Shown one piece after another: positions 1 through 9,723 of a DNA stretch of 64,000 nucleotides. Positions within the stretch are counted from its first letter, which is position 1. Every line of letters starts with the position of its first letter. Both the position numbers and the translations under genes were made by a program. The stretch spans positions 1,934,001-1,998,000 of the forward strand of contig NC_015677.1 in NCBI RefSeq assembly GCF_000215705.1, read 5' to 3'. This DNA is from Ramlibacter tataouinensis TTB310. Lineage in GTDB: Bacteria > Pseudomonadota > Gammaproteobacteria > Burkholderiales > Burkholderiaceae_C. Under the pieces are notes generated by a model, which saw nothing but the letters and a program-made list of their open reading frames with translations, did not search any database and was not told the origin of the DNA.

Positions 1-1593
<1,593 letters not shown>

Positions 1594-1594
<1 letters not shown>

Positions 1595-1932
1595 TGGCCG
1601 TCATCAAGATCCTGCCGCACCCCGAGTACTGCCCGCAGGGCGCGCGAGTCGAGGCGGCCGCCGGCACGTCCATCTGCGAGGCCCTGCTGGACAACGACAT
1701 CAGGATCGAGCATGCCTGCGACATGAGCTGCGCCTGCACCACCTGCCACGTCATCGTGCGCGAGGGCTTCAACTCGCTGGGCGAGATGGACGAGAGCGAG
1801 GAGGACCTGCTGGACCGCGCCTGGGGCCTGGAGCCGAACTCCCGCCTGTCCTGCCAGGCCATCGTCGCGCAGCAGGACCTGACGGTGGAGATCCCGCGCT
1901 ACTCCATCAACCACGCCAAGGAAAACCACTGA
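1594..1932 (+). CDS. fdx: ISC-type [2Fe-2S] ferredoxin
   Basis: Small electron carrier (112 aa) of the ISC cluster-assembly pathway. Cluster ligands are visible as Cys42, Cys48 and Cys51 in the C-x5-C-x2-C arrangement (HACDMSCACTTCHV), plus Cys87 near the C terminus, as in adrenodoxin-type ferredoxins. The start is GTG, overlapping the hscA stop (TAGTG), which fixes the start and implies coupled translation. The hscA-fdx order is the normal end of the isc operon in proteobacteria. The next gene is convergent, 18 nt away, so the operon probably ends here. No clear intrinsic terminator is visible in the gap. Confidence 0.96.
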
Positions 1933-1950
1933 GCGCGGCTGCGCCGGCAT

Positions 1951-2814
1951 TCAGCCGCCGTACCGTCTGCCCGCTTCCAGCAGCTCGGGCGTGCCTATCA
2001 CCGCATTGAGGCCCTCGAAATCCAGCATGTGGCCGCGCAGGCCGGCGGTCGAGCCCTCGCGCAGCAGCGTCGCGTAGTAGGTCTGCAGGCCGTGCGCCAC
2101 GGCCCGCGCCGTTCCGCCGGGGAAGATGACGATGCGAAAGCCCAGCGCGCCCAGGTCGTCCACCCCCAGCACCGGCGACTTGCCGCCCTCGACCATGTTG
2201 GCCAGCAACGGCACGCGCCCGGCGAAGCGGGCGCAGGCGGTGCGCATCTGGTCGGTGCTGCGCAAGGCCTCGATGAACAAGGCGTCCACGCCGCAGGCCA
2301 GGTAGCGCTCGGCCCGCTCCAGCGCCGCGTCCACCCCCTCGACCGCGACCGCGTCGGTGCGCGCCAGGATCAGCGTGTCGCTGCTGCGCCGGGCGTCGAG
2401 GGCGGCGCGCAGCTTGCCGCACATCTCGTCCACGGGGATCACGGTCTTGCCGTCCAGATGGCCGCAGCGCTTGGGGAAGCCCTGGTCCTCCAGCTGGATC
2501 ATGGCGGCGCCGGCGCGCTCGAAGTCACGCACCGTGCGCTGGGTGTTGAGCGCGTTGCCGAAGCCGGTGTCGGCGTCCACGATCACGGGCAGCGCGACCC
2601 GGTCGCAGATGGCCCCCAGGGTCTGCGCGACCTCCGTGGCGGTGGTCAGGCCGACGTCGGAGCGCCCCAGCCGGGTGTAGGCGATGGAGGCGCCCGACAG
2701 GTACAGCGCGCGGAAACCGGCTTGTTCGGCCAGCAGCGCGGTCAACGCGTCGTACACGCCGGGAGCGAGCAGGGGGCCGGGCGCGGCCAGCAGGGTCTTG
2801 AGGGAAGGGGTCAT
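1951..2814 (-). CDS. Isocitrate lyase/PEP mutase family C-C lyase (PrpB or dimethylmalate-lyase type)
   Basis: A 287-aa TIM-barrel enzyme of the isocitrate lyase superfamily. It has the Mg-binding DADTGFG stretch (80-86), QLED (107-110) and the signature KRCGHL (115-120), whose cysteine is the catalytic acid/base in true lyases of the family. Relatives cleave 2-methylisocitrate, 2,3-dimethylmalate or oxaloacetate, giving pyruvate plus an acid. It is the last gene of the minus-strand catabolic block and so a plausible final carbon-releasing step. Its aconitase-like and MmgE/PrpD-like operon partners make a hydroxy-di- or tricarboxylate the likely substrate. The exact substrate cannot be read from sequence, so I give no gene symbol. 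Confidence 0.85.
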   Translation of the reverse strand: MTPSLKTLLAAPGPLLAPGVYDALTALLAEQAGFRALYLSGASIAYTRLGRSDVGLTTATEVAQTLGAICDRVALPVIVDADTGFGNALNTQRTVRDFERAGAAMIQLEDQGFPKRCGHLDGKTVIPVDEMCGKLRAALDARRSSDTLILARTDAVAVEGVDAALERAERYLACGVDALFIEALRSTDQMRTACARFAGRVPLLANMVEGGKSPVLGVDDLGALGFRIVIFPGGTARAVAHGLQTYYATLLREGSTAGLRGHMLDFEGLNAVIGTPELLEAGRRYGG

Positions 2815-2823
2815 GGCGGAAAA

Positions 2824-4161
2824 TCAGGTGCGCAGCTGCGCTGAAAGGGTCCGGGCCGCGATCCAGCCGCCGGCCACGGCACTCAGCAAGCCGTTGCCCG
2901 ACAGGTAGCCCCAGACCGCGTTGCCGCTGACGCCACGTGCGGCGCCGCCCGCGGCCAGCAGATTGGGAAACACACTGCCGTCCGGCCGCCGCACGCGGCA
3001 GCCCGCGTCGATGTCCAGACCGCCTTGGGTGTGGAACAGCGCGCCGGTCACCCGGACGGCGTGGAACGGCGGGCCCAGGCGCTCCAGTTCGGGGGCCAGT
3101 CCGCCGGCGGTGCAGCCGATGATGGCGGCCAGGGCCTGGCGGTCGGCGGCCGTGCGCAGCGCGCCGGCGGCTTCGGCCTCGCGAAAGTCGGGGAACTCCC
3201 GGGCCAGGGCGAGTTGCCGGTCGCCGAACACGTTCCAGGCCGTGCCGCCGGGCTGGCGCAGCACCTCGACCGCGGCTTCGGAGTAGCCGCGGGTCTCGTC
3301 GTGGAAGCGGCGGCCGTGCGCATTCAGCTGCACGCCGCCCTGCATCATCACGGCCCAGGTCATCAGCGCCCCCTGGGGCACCACCCAGGAGCCATGGCCC
3401 TGGTAGCCGCCCAGGTCGGCCAGCCCGGCGCCGATGTCCCGGCCCCAGAGAAGAGCGCTGCCGTCATTGCCGGCATGGCCGGCGAAGATCGCGTCGCGCA
3501 TGGACGGCAGCAGTTCGCCCACCAGCGCCGGGTTGCCGCCGAAGCCGTTGCAGCACAGCAGCAGGGCTTCGCAGGCCACCTGTTCGCGACGGCCGTCCGG
3601 GCGCTCAAAACCCACTCCCAAGACCCGGTCGCCGGCGTCCAGCCACAGCTCGGTCACCAGCGAGGAGGTGATCAGGTCGCAGCCCGCCGCCTGCGCGGCC
3701 CGCTGCAGCGCCGCCATCAACGCGGCGCCGGTGCGCTGCGGCAGGGTGTGCATGCGGTGCACGCTGTGTCCCGGATAGAGGAAGCCGTCCAGCACCTCGA
3801 AGGCCAGCCCGTGCGCCGCCAGCGACTCGATCGCGGCGGCGCTGGCCTCGGCGTAGGCGCGCACCAGGTGCGGCGCGGCCGTGCCGTCGGTCTTGGCCAG
3901 GACGTCCTGGGCGAATCGCGCGGGGCTGTCGGCGATGCCCTGGGCCCGCTGCATCCGCGTCCCGGCCGCCGGGATGAAGCCGGAGGACAGGGCGGTCGAA
4001 CCGCCGGGCGCGGCGTCGCGCTCCAGCAGCAGGCAGTCGATGCCCGCGTCGCGCAGCGCCAGGGCCGCGGTCAGGCCGCCGGCGCCGGCGCCGACGATCG
4101 CCACCGGCACCTGCACCGGGGCGGCCAGCCGGTCGGCGCGGACGACGCGGGGCGCAGCCAT
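2824..4161 (-). CDS. FAD-dependent oxidoreductase, fumarate reductase/3-ketosteroid dehydrogenase family
   Basis: A 445-aa flavoprotein with an N-terminal dinucleotide-binding motif GAGAGG (24-29), followed by LLLERDAAPGGSTALSSG, the pattern of the FAD_binding_2 family (fumarate reductase, tricarballylate dehydrogenase TcuA, KstD). A C-terminal FAD contact block (LLAAGGAARGVSGNAVWGYLSGNGLL) is intact. It has no signal peptide or membrane segment, so it is predicted cytosolic. Family members oxidise or reduce a C-C bond next to a carboxylate or carbonyl. It lies 9 nt upstream of the lyase and 4 nt after the amidohydrolase in the same operon. It could make or reduce an unsaturated acid for the hydratase pair. 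The substrate is unknown. Confidence 0.85.
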   Translation of the reverse strand: MAAPRVVRADRLAAPVQVPVAIVGAGAGGLTAALALRDAGIDCLLLERDAAPGGSTALSSGFIPAAGTRMQRAQGIADSPARFAQDVLAKTDGTAAPHLVRAYAEASAAAIESLAAHGLAFEVLDGFLYPGHSVHRMHTLPQRTGAALMAALQRAAQAAGCDLITSSLVTELWLDAGDRVLGVGFERPDGRREQVACEALLLCCNGFGGNPALVGELLPSMRDAIFAGHAGNDGSALLWGRDIGAGLADLGGYQGHGSWVVPQGALMTWAVMMQGGVQLNAHGRRFHDETRGYSEAAVEVLRQPGGTAWNVFGDRQLALAREFPDFREAEAAGALRTAADRQALAAIIGCTAGGLAPELERLGPPFHAVRVTGALFHTQGGLDIDAGCRVRRPDGSVFPNLLAAGGAARGVSGNAVWGYLSGNGLLSAVAGGWIAARTLSAQLRT

Positions 4162-4165
4162 GGCT

Positions 4166-5641
4166 TCAGGCCGTGGGACGGAACAGGTACTGGCCGCGCG
4201 GCTTGCCGATCACGCCCCGGTCATGGGCGTAGATCTGCTCGCCGCGCAGGTAGGTGGCCTCGACCCGCGCCGACAGCTCCAGCCCCTCGAACGGCGTGTA
4301 GCCCTGCGTCGAAGGGGAGTCCTTGGCCTGGATGGTCCAGCTGCGCGCCGGGTCCACCAGCGCGATGTCGGCGTCGAAGCCTTCGGTGATGTCGCCCTTG
4401 CGGTTGAGGCCGAAGCGCTGGGCCGGCGCCCAGCTGGTGACCCGGGCCATGTGGTTGTAGCCCATGCCGCGCCGCGTGCCTTCGCTCACCAGCGCCGGCA
4501 ACAGGTACTCGGTGCCGCCGAAGCCGCTCTTGGCCATCCAGATGTTGCCGAAGTAGCGCCGCGGGACCTTGGTCTCGTGGCGGCAGCAGGCGTGGTCGGA
4601 CACGACCCAGTCAAGCTCTCCCGCCAGCAGCGCGTCCCACAGGAACTCCACGTCTTCGCGCGGGCGGATCGGCGGGTTGACCTTGGCCAGCTCGGCGGCC
4701 TTGGCGTTGATGTCCAGCATCAGGTGGCCGATGGTCACCTCGCGCCGGAAGTCGATGTGCGGGAACACCTCGGCCATCATCAGCGCCGCCTGCACTGCCT
4801 TGCGCGAGCTCAGGTGCAGCAGGTTGATGGTGGGAAGCGCCGTCTCGTGCGCCAGGTAGCTGGCGATGAAGACCGCCAGGCCTTCGGAGTGCTGGGGGCG
4901 CGAGGCGCTGTAGGCAGCCAGGCCCTGCAGCGACTTGTCCTTCTCCACCAGCCGGGTGTAGGCCGTCATGATCTCGGCCGTCTCGCAGTGCAGCGACAGC
5001 GAGATCTGCCGCGCCCGCTCGGGGAACTGTTCGCGAGCCTTCTGGATGCCGCGCATGATGAATTCGAAATGCGCGTAGTCGTAGCGCTCGTCCTCGCCGA
5101 TCATCAGGAACTCGCGCTGGGAATTGCTGGCCCCGTGCAGGCCGTGCGAGCCGTAGAACATGAAGATCTTGAAGCTGGACACGCCGTGCTTGTCGATCAG
5201 CATCGGGATCTCGTCGATGTGCGTGCGGTCCATGGGCGCCAGGTGGAAGCCGTAGTCGACGTGGAAGCGGCCCTCGCTGGTCTTGAGCACCTCGGGATAG
5301 AAATCCCGGTACGGGCCGCCCTTGTTCAGGTAGTACTGCCCGGTGCGGAAGTAGTTCAGGCTGGAGGTCACGCCGCCCATGGCCGCGGCCTTGGATTCGC
5401 TTACCGCGTCCTCGTCCAGCGGCGAGTAGATGCCGCTGTGCATGTGTGCGTCCACCACGCCGGGAAAAGCCAGCTGGCCGCGGCCGTCGTGCACCTGGCG
5501 CGCCAGCGCCGGGTCGATGCCGGGCGCGACCTTGGCGAAACGGCCCTCGGCGACGGCGATGTCGGCCTCGTGCACCACGTTGCCTTGGGGCCGCACCACG
5601 CGGACATTCTTGATCAGCAGGTCGTAGGGAGGTCGGCTCAC
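4166..5641 (-). CDS. Dihydropyrimidinase/hydantoinase-like cyclic amidohydrolase
   Basis: A 491-aa amidohydrolase-superfamily protein with the full binuclear metal set in the expected order: HxH at His66/His68 (DAHMHSG), the presumed carboxylated Lys158 (SSFKIFMFYG), His218 (LHCE), His276 (LLHLSS) and Asp349 (SDHACC). Such enzymes open cyclic amides or imides (hydantoins, dihydropyrimidines, lactams). It overlaps the following small hydratase subunit by 4 nt (ATGA), so it belongs to the same operon. No carbamoylase, beta-ureidopropionase or dihydropyrimidine dehydrogenase gene is nearby, which argues against ordinary pyrimidine or hydantoin breakdown. Allantoinase or dihydroorotase activity is less likely from length and context. 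Confidence 0.87.
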   Translation of the reverse strand: MSRPPYDLLIKNVRVVRPQGNVVHEADIAVAEGRFAKVAPGIDPALARQVHDGRGQLAFPGVVDAHMHSGIYSPLDEDAVSESKAAAMGGVTSSLNYFRTGQYYLNKGGPYRDFYPEVLKTSEGRFHVDYGFHLAPMDRTHIDEIPMLIDKHGVSSFKIFMFYGSHGLHGASNSQREFLMIGEDERYDYAHFEFIMRGIQKAREQFPERARQISLSLHCETAEIMTAYTRLVEKDKSLQGLAAYSASRPQHSEGLAVFIASYLAHETALPTINLLHLSSRKAVQAALMMAEVFPHIDFRREVTIGHLMLDINAKAAELAKVNPPIRPREDVEFLWDALLAGELDWVVSDHACCRHETKVPRRYFGNIWMAKSGFGGTEYLLPALVSEGTRRGMGYNHMARVTSWAPAQRFGLNRKGDITEGFDADIALVDPARSWTIQAKDSPSTQGYTPFEGLELSARVEATYLRGEQIYAHDRGVIGKPRGQYLFRPTA

Positions 5642-6153
5642 GGGGTGCTCCTGGCTGGGTAACGTTGTTTGAGTTGGGGCAGCAGGCCCCCTGCCTCGAC
5701 CATGTCGAGCAGGAAACCGGGGATGGGGTCGGTGGGCAGCGTCCGGCCGGCGCCGGTGACGATGCGGCCGGCACGCGCGTCGATCGCCACCTGCTCGCCC
5801 TCGGCCAGCTCGTGGGCGCGCGCGCAGGTCAGCAGCAGCAGCCCGAGATTGAACGCGTTGCGGAAGAACAGGCCCGAGTACGAGGGGGCGATGACGGCGG
5901 CCACCCCCAGGTGGCGCAGGGCGGCCGCGGCCTGCTCGCGCGAGGAGCCGATGCCGAAGTTGGGACCGGCCGCCAGCACGTCGCCGGGCCGCACCTGCGC
6001 GGCGAATTCCGGCCGTACCGATTCCAGGCAGTGCTGCGCGATCACCTCCACGCCGTGCTGCATCCAGGCGCCGGGCGCCAGCGCGTCGGTGTCGATGTCG
6101 GCCCCCACGCGCCAGACGCGGTGGGAGGCCTTCGCAACCACCGGGCGCTTCAT
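5638..6153 (-). CDS. Aconitase-family small (swivel) subunit, LeuD/DmdB-like
   Basis: A 171-aa swivel-domain protein that pairs with the large subunit encoded immediately upstream, overlapping it by 4 nt. The active-site loop reads FGIGSSREQA (66-75). Isopropylmalate dehydratases usually have GSSREHA, so the His-to-Gln change at 74 is a small departure. DTDALAP (21-27) is the conserved N-terminal substrate loop. Together with the large subunit it should interconvert a hydroxy-acid with its unsaturated form in the cytosol. The location inside a catabolic operon, away from leuA/leuB, argues against leucine biosynthesis. Confidence 0.85.
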   Translation of the reverse strand: MKRPVVAKASHRVWRVGADIDTDALAPGAWMQHGVEVIAQHCLESVRPEFAAQVRPGDVLAAGPNFGIGSSREQAAAALRHLGVAAVIAPSYSGLFFRNAFNLGLLLLTCARAHELAEGEQVAIDARAGRIVTGAGRTLPTDPIPGFLLDMVEAGGLLPQLKQRYPARSTP

Positions 6154-7412
6154 GCCAGCACCTCGCGCGGGTCCGCGATGCGCCCGGCCGCCGCGGAGGC
6201 GGCCACGGTGTAGGCCGAGGCCAGGAAGACGCGGGTGCTGGGCGGGCCCATGCGCCCCTTGAAGTTGCGCGCGGTGCTGGAGATCACGGTCTCGCCCTCG
6301 GCCAGGCTGTCGCCGTAGCCGGCGCAGACGCCGCAGGCGCTGGGCAGCAGCTGGGCGCCGGCGTCCAGCAGCACCTGCAGCGTGCCTTCGCGCTCGGCGG
6401 CGGCGCGGTCGGCCAAGCTGGCCGGCGCCACCATCAGCCGCACGCCCGGCGCCACCCGGCGGCGCCGCAGCACATGGGCGGCGAAGCGCAGATCGTCCAG
6501 CTTGGCGCCGGTGCAGGCGCCGATGTAGGCGGCGTCTATGCGGGTGCCGGCCAGCTCGCCCACGCCATGCCCGTTGGCCGGGCTGTAGGGCGCGGCGACC
6601 TGCGGCGCCAGCGCGCCCGCGTCGAAGACGTGCTCCTCGTCGGCGCTGCCGTCATCGCTGAACCAGGGGGCGATGTCCACCCCGGGCGCGCCGTGCGCCG
6701 CCAGCCAGTCGCGCGTGACCTCGTCGGGCGCGACCAGCCCCACCTGCGCGCCCAGCTCGGCGCTCATGTTGGACAGCGTCATGCGCTCGTTCATGCCCAG
6801 GGCCCGCACCGCCCCGCCCGCGTATTCCACGGCCTGGTAGGCGCCGCCGTTCATGCCGAAGCGGGCGATCAGCGCCAGCATCATGTCCTTGGCCGTGACG
6901 CCGGCCGCCAGCCGGCCTTCCCAGCGCATGCGGATGGTGCGCGGCGCCTGCACCCAGATCTGCCCGGTGGCCACCACGCCCAGCATCTCGGTGGCGCCGA
7001 TGCCGAACATGTAGGCGCCGAAGGCGCCGCCGGTGGGCGAGTGCGAATCGCCGCCCACGCAGAACATGCCGGGCCGGATGTGCCCGTGCTGCGGCACCAC
7101 CACGTGGCAGATGCCCATGGAATCGTAGACATGGGGCAGGGCCTGATCGCGCGCCCAGTCCCGCGCGATGCGCACGATGCGCCGCGCGTCCTCGCTGCGT
7201 TCGGGCACGTAGTGGTCCATGACCAGCACGACCTTGGACTTGTCCCAGATCGCCGCGCCCAACTCCTCGAGCATGGGCTGCAGCCGCCGCGGGCCCGAGG
7301 AGTCGTGGAACATCGCCAGGTCTACGCCGCAGGTGACGATCTCGCCGGGGCGCACGTGCTCGCGCCCGGCTGCCCGGGCGACCAGCTTGCAGGCCAGGGT
7401 GGCGGCAGCCAT
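6150..7412 (-). CDS. Aconitase-family large subunit with [4Fe-4S] ligands, LeuC/DmdA-like
   Basis: A 420-aa subunit; the open frame runs further upstream, but homology starts at MAAATLACKL, 2 nt after the stop of the Bug gene. It carries the three cluster cysteines: Cys300 (GACTGAKLDD) and Cys360/Cys363 (SACGVCAGY). It also has the GDSHSPTGGAFG (121-132) and NMSAELGA blocks. The usual CTN after the first ligand is CTG here, and the usual NMSIEAGA is NMSAELGA, which places it outside standard LeuC. Relatives include homoaconitase, archaeal-type isopropylmalate isomerase and dimethylmaleate hydratase. It is predicted to hydrate or dehydrate an intermediate of the operon's pathway. Confidence 0.86.
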   Translation of the reverse strand: MAAATLACKLVARAAGREHVRPGEIVTCGVDLAMFHDSSGPRRLQPMLEELGAAIWDKSKVVLVMDHYVPERSEDARRIVRIARDWARDQALPHVYDSMGICHVVVPQHGHIRPGMFCVGGDSHSPTGGAFGAYMFGIGATEMLGVVATGQIWVQAPRTIRMRWEGRLAAGVTAKDMMLALIARFGMNGGAYQAVEYAGGAVRALGMNERMTLSNMSAELGAQVGLVAPDEVTRDWLAAHGAPGVDIAPWFSDDGSADEEHVFDAGALAPQVAAPYSPANGHGVGELAGTRIDAAYIGACTGAKLDDLRFAAHVLRRRRVAPGVRLMVAPASLADRAAAEREGTLQVLLDAGAQLLPSACGVCAGYGDSLAEGETVISSTARNFKGRMGPPSTRVFLASAYTVAASAAAGRIADPREVLA

Positions 7413-7414
7413 GC

Positions 7415-8395
7415 TCAGTCCAGTCTCGCCCCGGATGCCTTGACGGCACGGCCCCAGCGCTCGATCTCGGCCTGCAGGAAGCGCCGGAATTCCTCGGGCC
7501 CGCCGGCCACGATGGTCGAGCCGCCCTCGGCCATGCGCTGGCGCACGTCGGGCTGGGTCAAGGCCCAGACCAGGTCGTCGGCCAGCCGGGCGGCCAGCGC
7601 CGGCGGCAATCCCTTGGGCGCGAAAAAGCCGGCCCAGGGCGCCGCCACGTAGCCGGGCAGCCCCTGCTCGGCCACGGTGGGCACCTCGGGCGCGGCGGGC
7701 GTGCGCTCGGCCGTGGTCACGGCCAGCAGCCGCAGCTTGCCGGCCCGCGCCAGGGGCAGGGCCGCCGGCAGGCCGGTCAGCCCGGCGTCGATCTGGCGGC
7801 CGACCAGGTCGTTGAGCATGGACGCGCCGCCGCGGTAGGGGATGTGCGTCATGAAGACGCGCGCGTCCGCCTTGATCAGCTCCATGCCGAGGTGCGACGC
7901 CGTGCCATTGCCGTCCGAGCCGTAGCTCAGCTGCCCTGGCCGGCTGCGCGCCAGGGCGATCAGCTCGCGCAGGTCGCGCGCGGGCACGCCGGGGTGCACC
8001 GCGACTGCGTTGGGGAACAGGGTGGCCTGCGTCAGCGCCTCGAAATCGCGCAAGGGGTGGTAGGGCAGGCTCGGGTAGAGCGACAGGTTGATGGCGTGCG
8101 AGCCGGTGACGCCCAGCACCAGGGTGTGGCCGTCCGGTGCCGCCCGGGCCACCAGGGCCGAACCCACGTTGCCGCCCGCGCCGGGCTTGTTGTCCACCAC
8201 CACCGGCCGGTCCCAGCGCTCGGCCAGCTTCTCGGCCACCAGCCGCGCCGTCAGGTCGGTGGGGCCGCCGGGTCCGAACGGCACCACGAGGGTCACGGTG
8301 CGCGCGGGGAATGCGCCCTGCGCGCCCGCGCCCAGCGGCGGCAGCGCCGCACCCGTCAGGGCGCCCATCCACTTCAGCAGGCTTCGTCTTTGCAT
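7415..8395 (-). CDS. Bug/TctC family periplasmic solute-binding protein
   Basis: About 326 aa. Starts with MQRRSLLKWMGALTGAAL, a Tat-like or Sec signal (twin arginine then hydrophobic core) ending near GAGAQG. The mature protein has the Bug-family pattern (VTLVVPFGPGGPTDLTARLVAEKL, then NKPGAGGNVGS and the PYRGG block). Bug proteins bind carboxylates, amides or aromatic acids and normally deliver to TctAB-type tripartite carriers. No tctA or tctB lies nearby, so this is an orphan receptor, as is common in Burkholderiales. I chose the ATG 1 nt after the preceding stop over an in-frame TTG 12 nt upstream. It may help sense or capture the operon's substrate. Confidence 0.88.
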   Translation of the reverse strand: MQRRSLLKWMGALTGAALPPLGAGAQGAFPARTVTLVVPFGPGGPTDLTARLVAEKLAERWDRPVVVDNKPGAGGNVGSALVARAAPDGHTLVLGVTGSHAINLSLYPSLPYHPLRDFEALTQATLFPNAVAVHPGVPARDLRELIALARSRPGQLSYGSDGNGTASHLGMELIKADARVFMTHIPYRGGASMLNDLVGRQIDAGLTGLPAALPLARAGKLRLLAVTTAERTPAAPEVPTVAEQGLPGYVAAPWAGFFAPKGLPPALAARLADDLVWALTQPDVRQRMAEGGSTIVAGGPEEFRRFLQAEIERWGRAVKASGARLD

Positions 8396-8396
8396 C

Positions 8397-9719
8397 TCAT
8401 GCTCCAAGGTCGGGAAGAAGGGCGGGTGCCTGCGCGTCCTGCGAGCGCAAGCGATGCGCCCAGCGCGCCATCGCCGCGTCGCCGCCGGTGAACTGCCGGA
8501 ACTTGGCCATCACGGCCGCCTCGTCGGGCTGCAAGCCGCCGTCGCCCGCCACCGGGCCCTGCTCGACCTGCCAGGTCCGGTCGCCCCGGCGCACCCGCAG
8601 GTGCGCGCCGCGCGTGGCGCCGGGGAAGGCCTGGGCATCGGCCACAACCTCGACGCGCTGTTCCAGGGCCCGCACCGCCTCGTCCATGAAACGCGGCGCC
8701 CGGAATTCCGCCGGCGAGAGGTCGCCGTGCACCCAGGCCGCGGCCACGCCATGGCTCAGGCTGAACTGCGCCGCCAGCGGCGTACGCGGGGCCCGGTTGG
8801 CGCAGTACTGCAGTGCCTCCGGGTAGACGGTCAGGCGAACCTCGTCCGGCAGCGCCGACCCGGCCTGCGCCCGCAGCCGCAGCGCCGCCTGCGCGCCGTA
8901 ATGCACATGCCGCACGGCCGCGAACGGTTTCCAGTAGCTCTGCAGGATCAGCCACTCGCCCGGCGCGGGCCAGCCGCCGGCCTGGGTCGGATCGAGCGCC
9001 AAAGCCGCGAAATCGTCGATGCACCCCTGCGGCGTCGCCAGCCCGGCCAGCGCCGCCTGGCCGGCCTGCAGGCCGAGCCAGGCGCTGTGGCCCAGGTACA
9101 GGTTGCGCACGTTGGCGCCTTCCCGCACCGGCCGGTACAGGCTGAAGGGCAGCTGCGCGGCGCAGGTCTCCAGCGCCCGGGCGGCGCAGGCCCAGTCGCC
9201 GCCGCGCAGGTGCACCAGGGCGGCGGCCGCGCCGAAGGCGCTCCACACCCCGTCCACGTGCATGCCCGGCCGGATGCGCAGGCGTGCCCCCAGCCGCGCA
9301 GCCACCTCGTAGCCCACGGCGGTGGCCTGCCACAGCGCCTGCCAGGCGGGCCGCAGCGAGGCGACCTGCGTCCACAGCGCGGCCACCACCGGCACGCCCG
9401 GCCGGCCATGGGCCAGCGCCAGGCCCTCGCAGGCCTCGTCCCAGCAGGCTGCCAGGGCGAAGCCGGTGGCCGCCGCCGAGGCTGCCAGGCGGGTCGGGCA
9501 GCCGGGCAGCGGCACGGCCCCGGCGTCGCCCTGGGCCTGCAAGGCGATCCAGCGCGCCGGCTCCTCGGCCTGCAGCCCGGCCCAGGCGCAGGCGGCCGTG
9601 TCCAGCCACAGCCGCCGGGCGCGCTCCACTACCGGCGGCGGCAGCTCGCGCGCGGCCGGCCACAGCCAGTCGCCCAGCGCCTGCAAGGCCTGGGTGACGG
9701 GGAGCGCGGGCCCGCTCAT
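8397..9719 (-). CDS. MmgE/PrpD family protein
   Basis: A 440-aa cytosolic protein of the MmgE/PrpD fold (helical N-terminal domain, then an alpha/beta lid). Family members include 2-methylcitrate dehydratase, cis-aconitate decarboxylase and iminodisuccinate epimerase. Family-like stretches are the N-terminal RARRLWLDTAACAWAGL, the central DGVWSAFGAAAA, the SYWKPFAAVRHVH block (the usual KxYP/CxRHxH region) and EVRLTVYPEAL. It follows livF by 4 nt and precedes the Bug gene by 1 nt. With the aconitase-like pair and the ICL-like lyase it mimics the dehydratase-hydratase-lyase set of the methylcitrate cycle. The actual reaction is not predictable. Confidence 0.82.
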   Translation of the reverse strand: MSGPALPVTQALQALGDWLWPAARELPPPVVERARRLWLDTAACAWAGLQAEEPARWIALQAQGDAGAVPLPGCPTRLAASAAATGFALAACWDEACEGLALAHGRPGVPVVAALWTQVASLRPAWQALWQATAVGYEVAARLGARLRIRPGMHVDGVWSAFGAAAALVHLRGGDWACAARALETCAAQLPFSLYRPVREGANVRNLYLGHSAWLGLQAGQAALAGLATPQGCIDDFAALALDPTQAGGWPAPGEWLILQSYWKPFAAVRHVHYGAQAALRLRAQAGSALPDEVRLTVYPEALQYCANRAPRTPLAAQFSLSHGVAAAWVHGDLSPAEFRAPRFMDEAVRALEQRVEVVADAQAFPGATRGAHLRVRRGDRTWQVEQGPVAGDGGLQPDEAAVMAKFRQFTGGDAAMARWAHRLRSQDAQAPALLPDLGA

Positions 9720-9723
9720 CCCC

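Noticed and set aside
5638..7412. Assignment as leuC/leuD of leucine biosynthesis
   Set aside because: Motif differences in both subunits and a catabolic operon context without leuA or leuB argue against it.
7413..8372. N-terminal extension of the aconitase-like large subunit (740-aa frame)
   Set aside because: The extension overlaps the Bug gene in another frame and is Arg/Gly/Ala-rich shadow; homology begins at MAAATLACKL.
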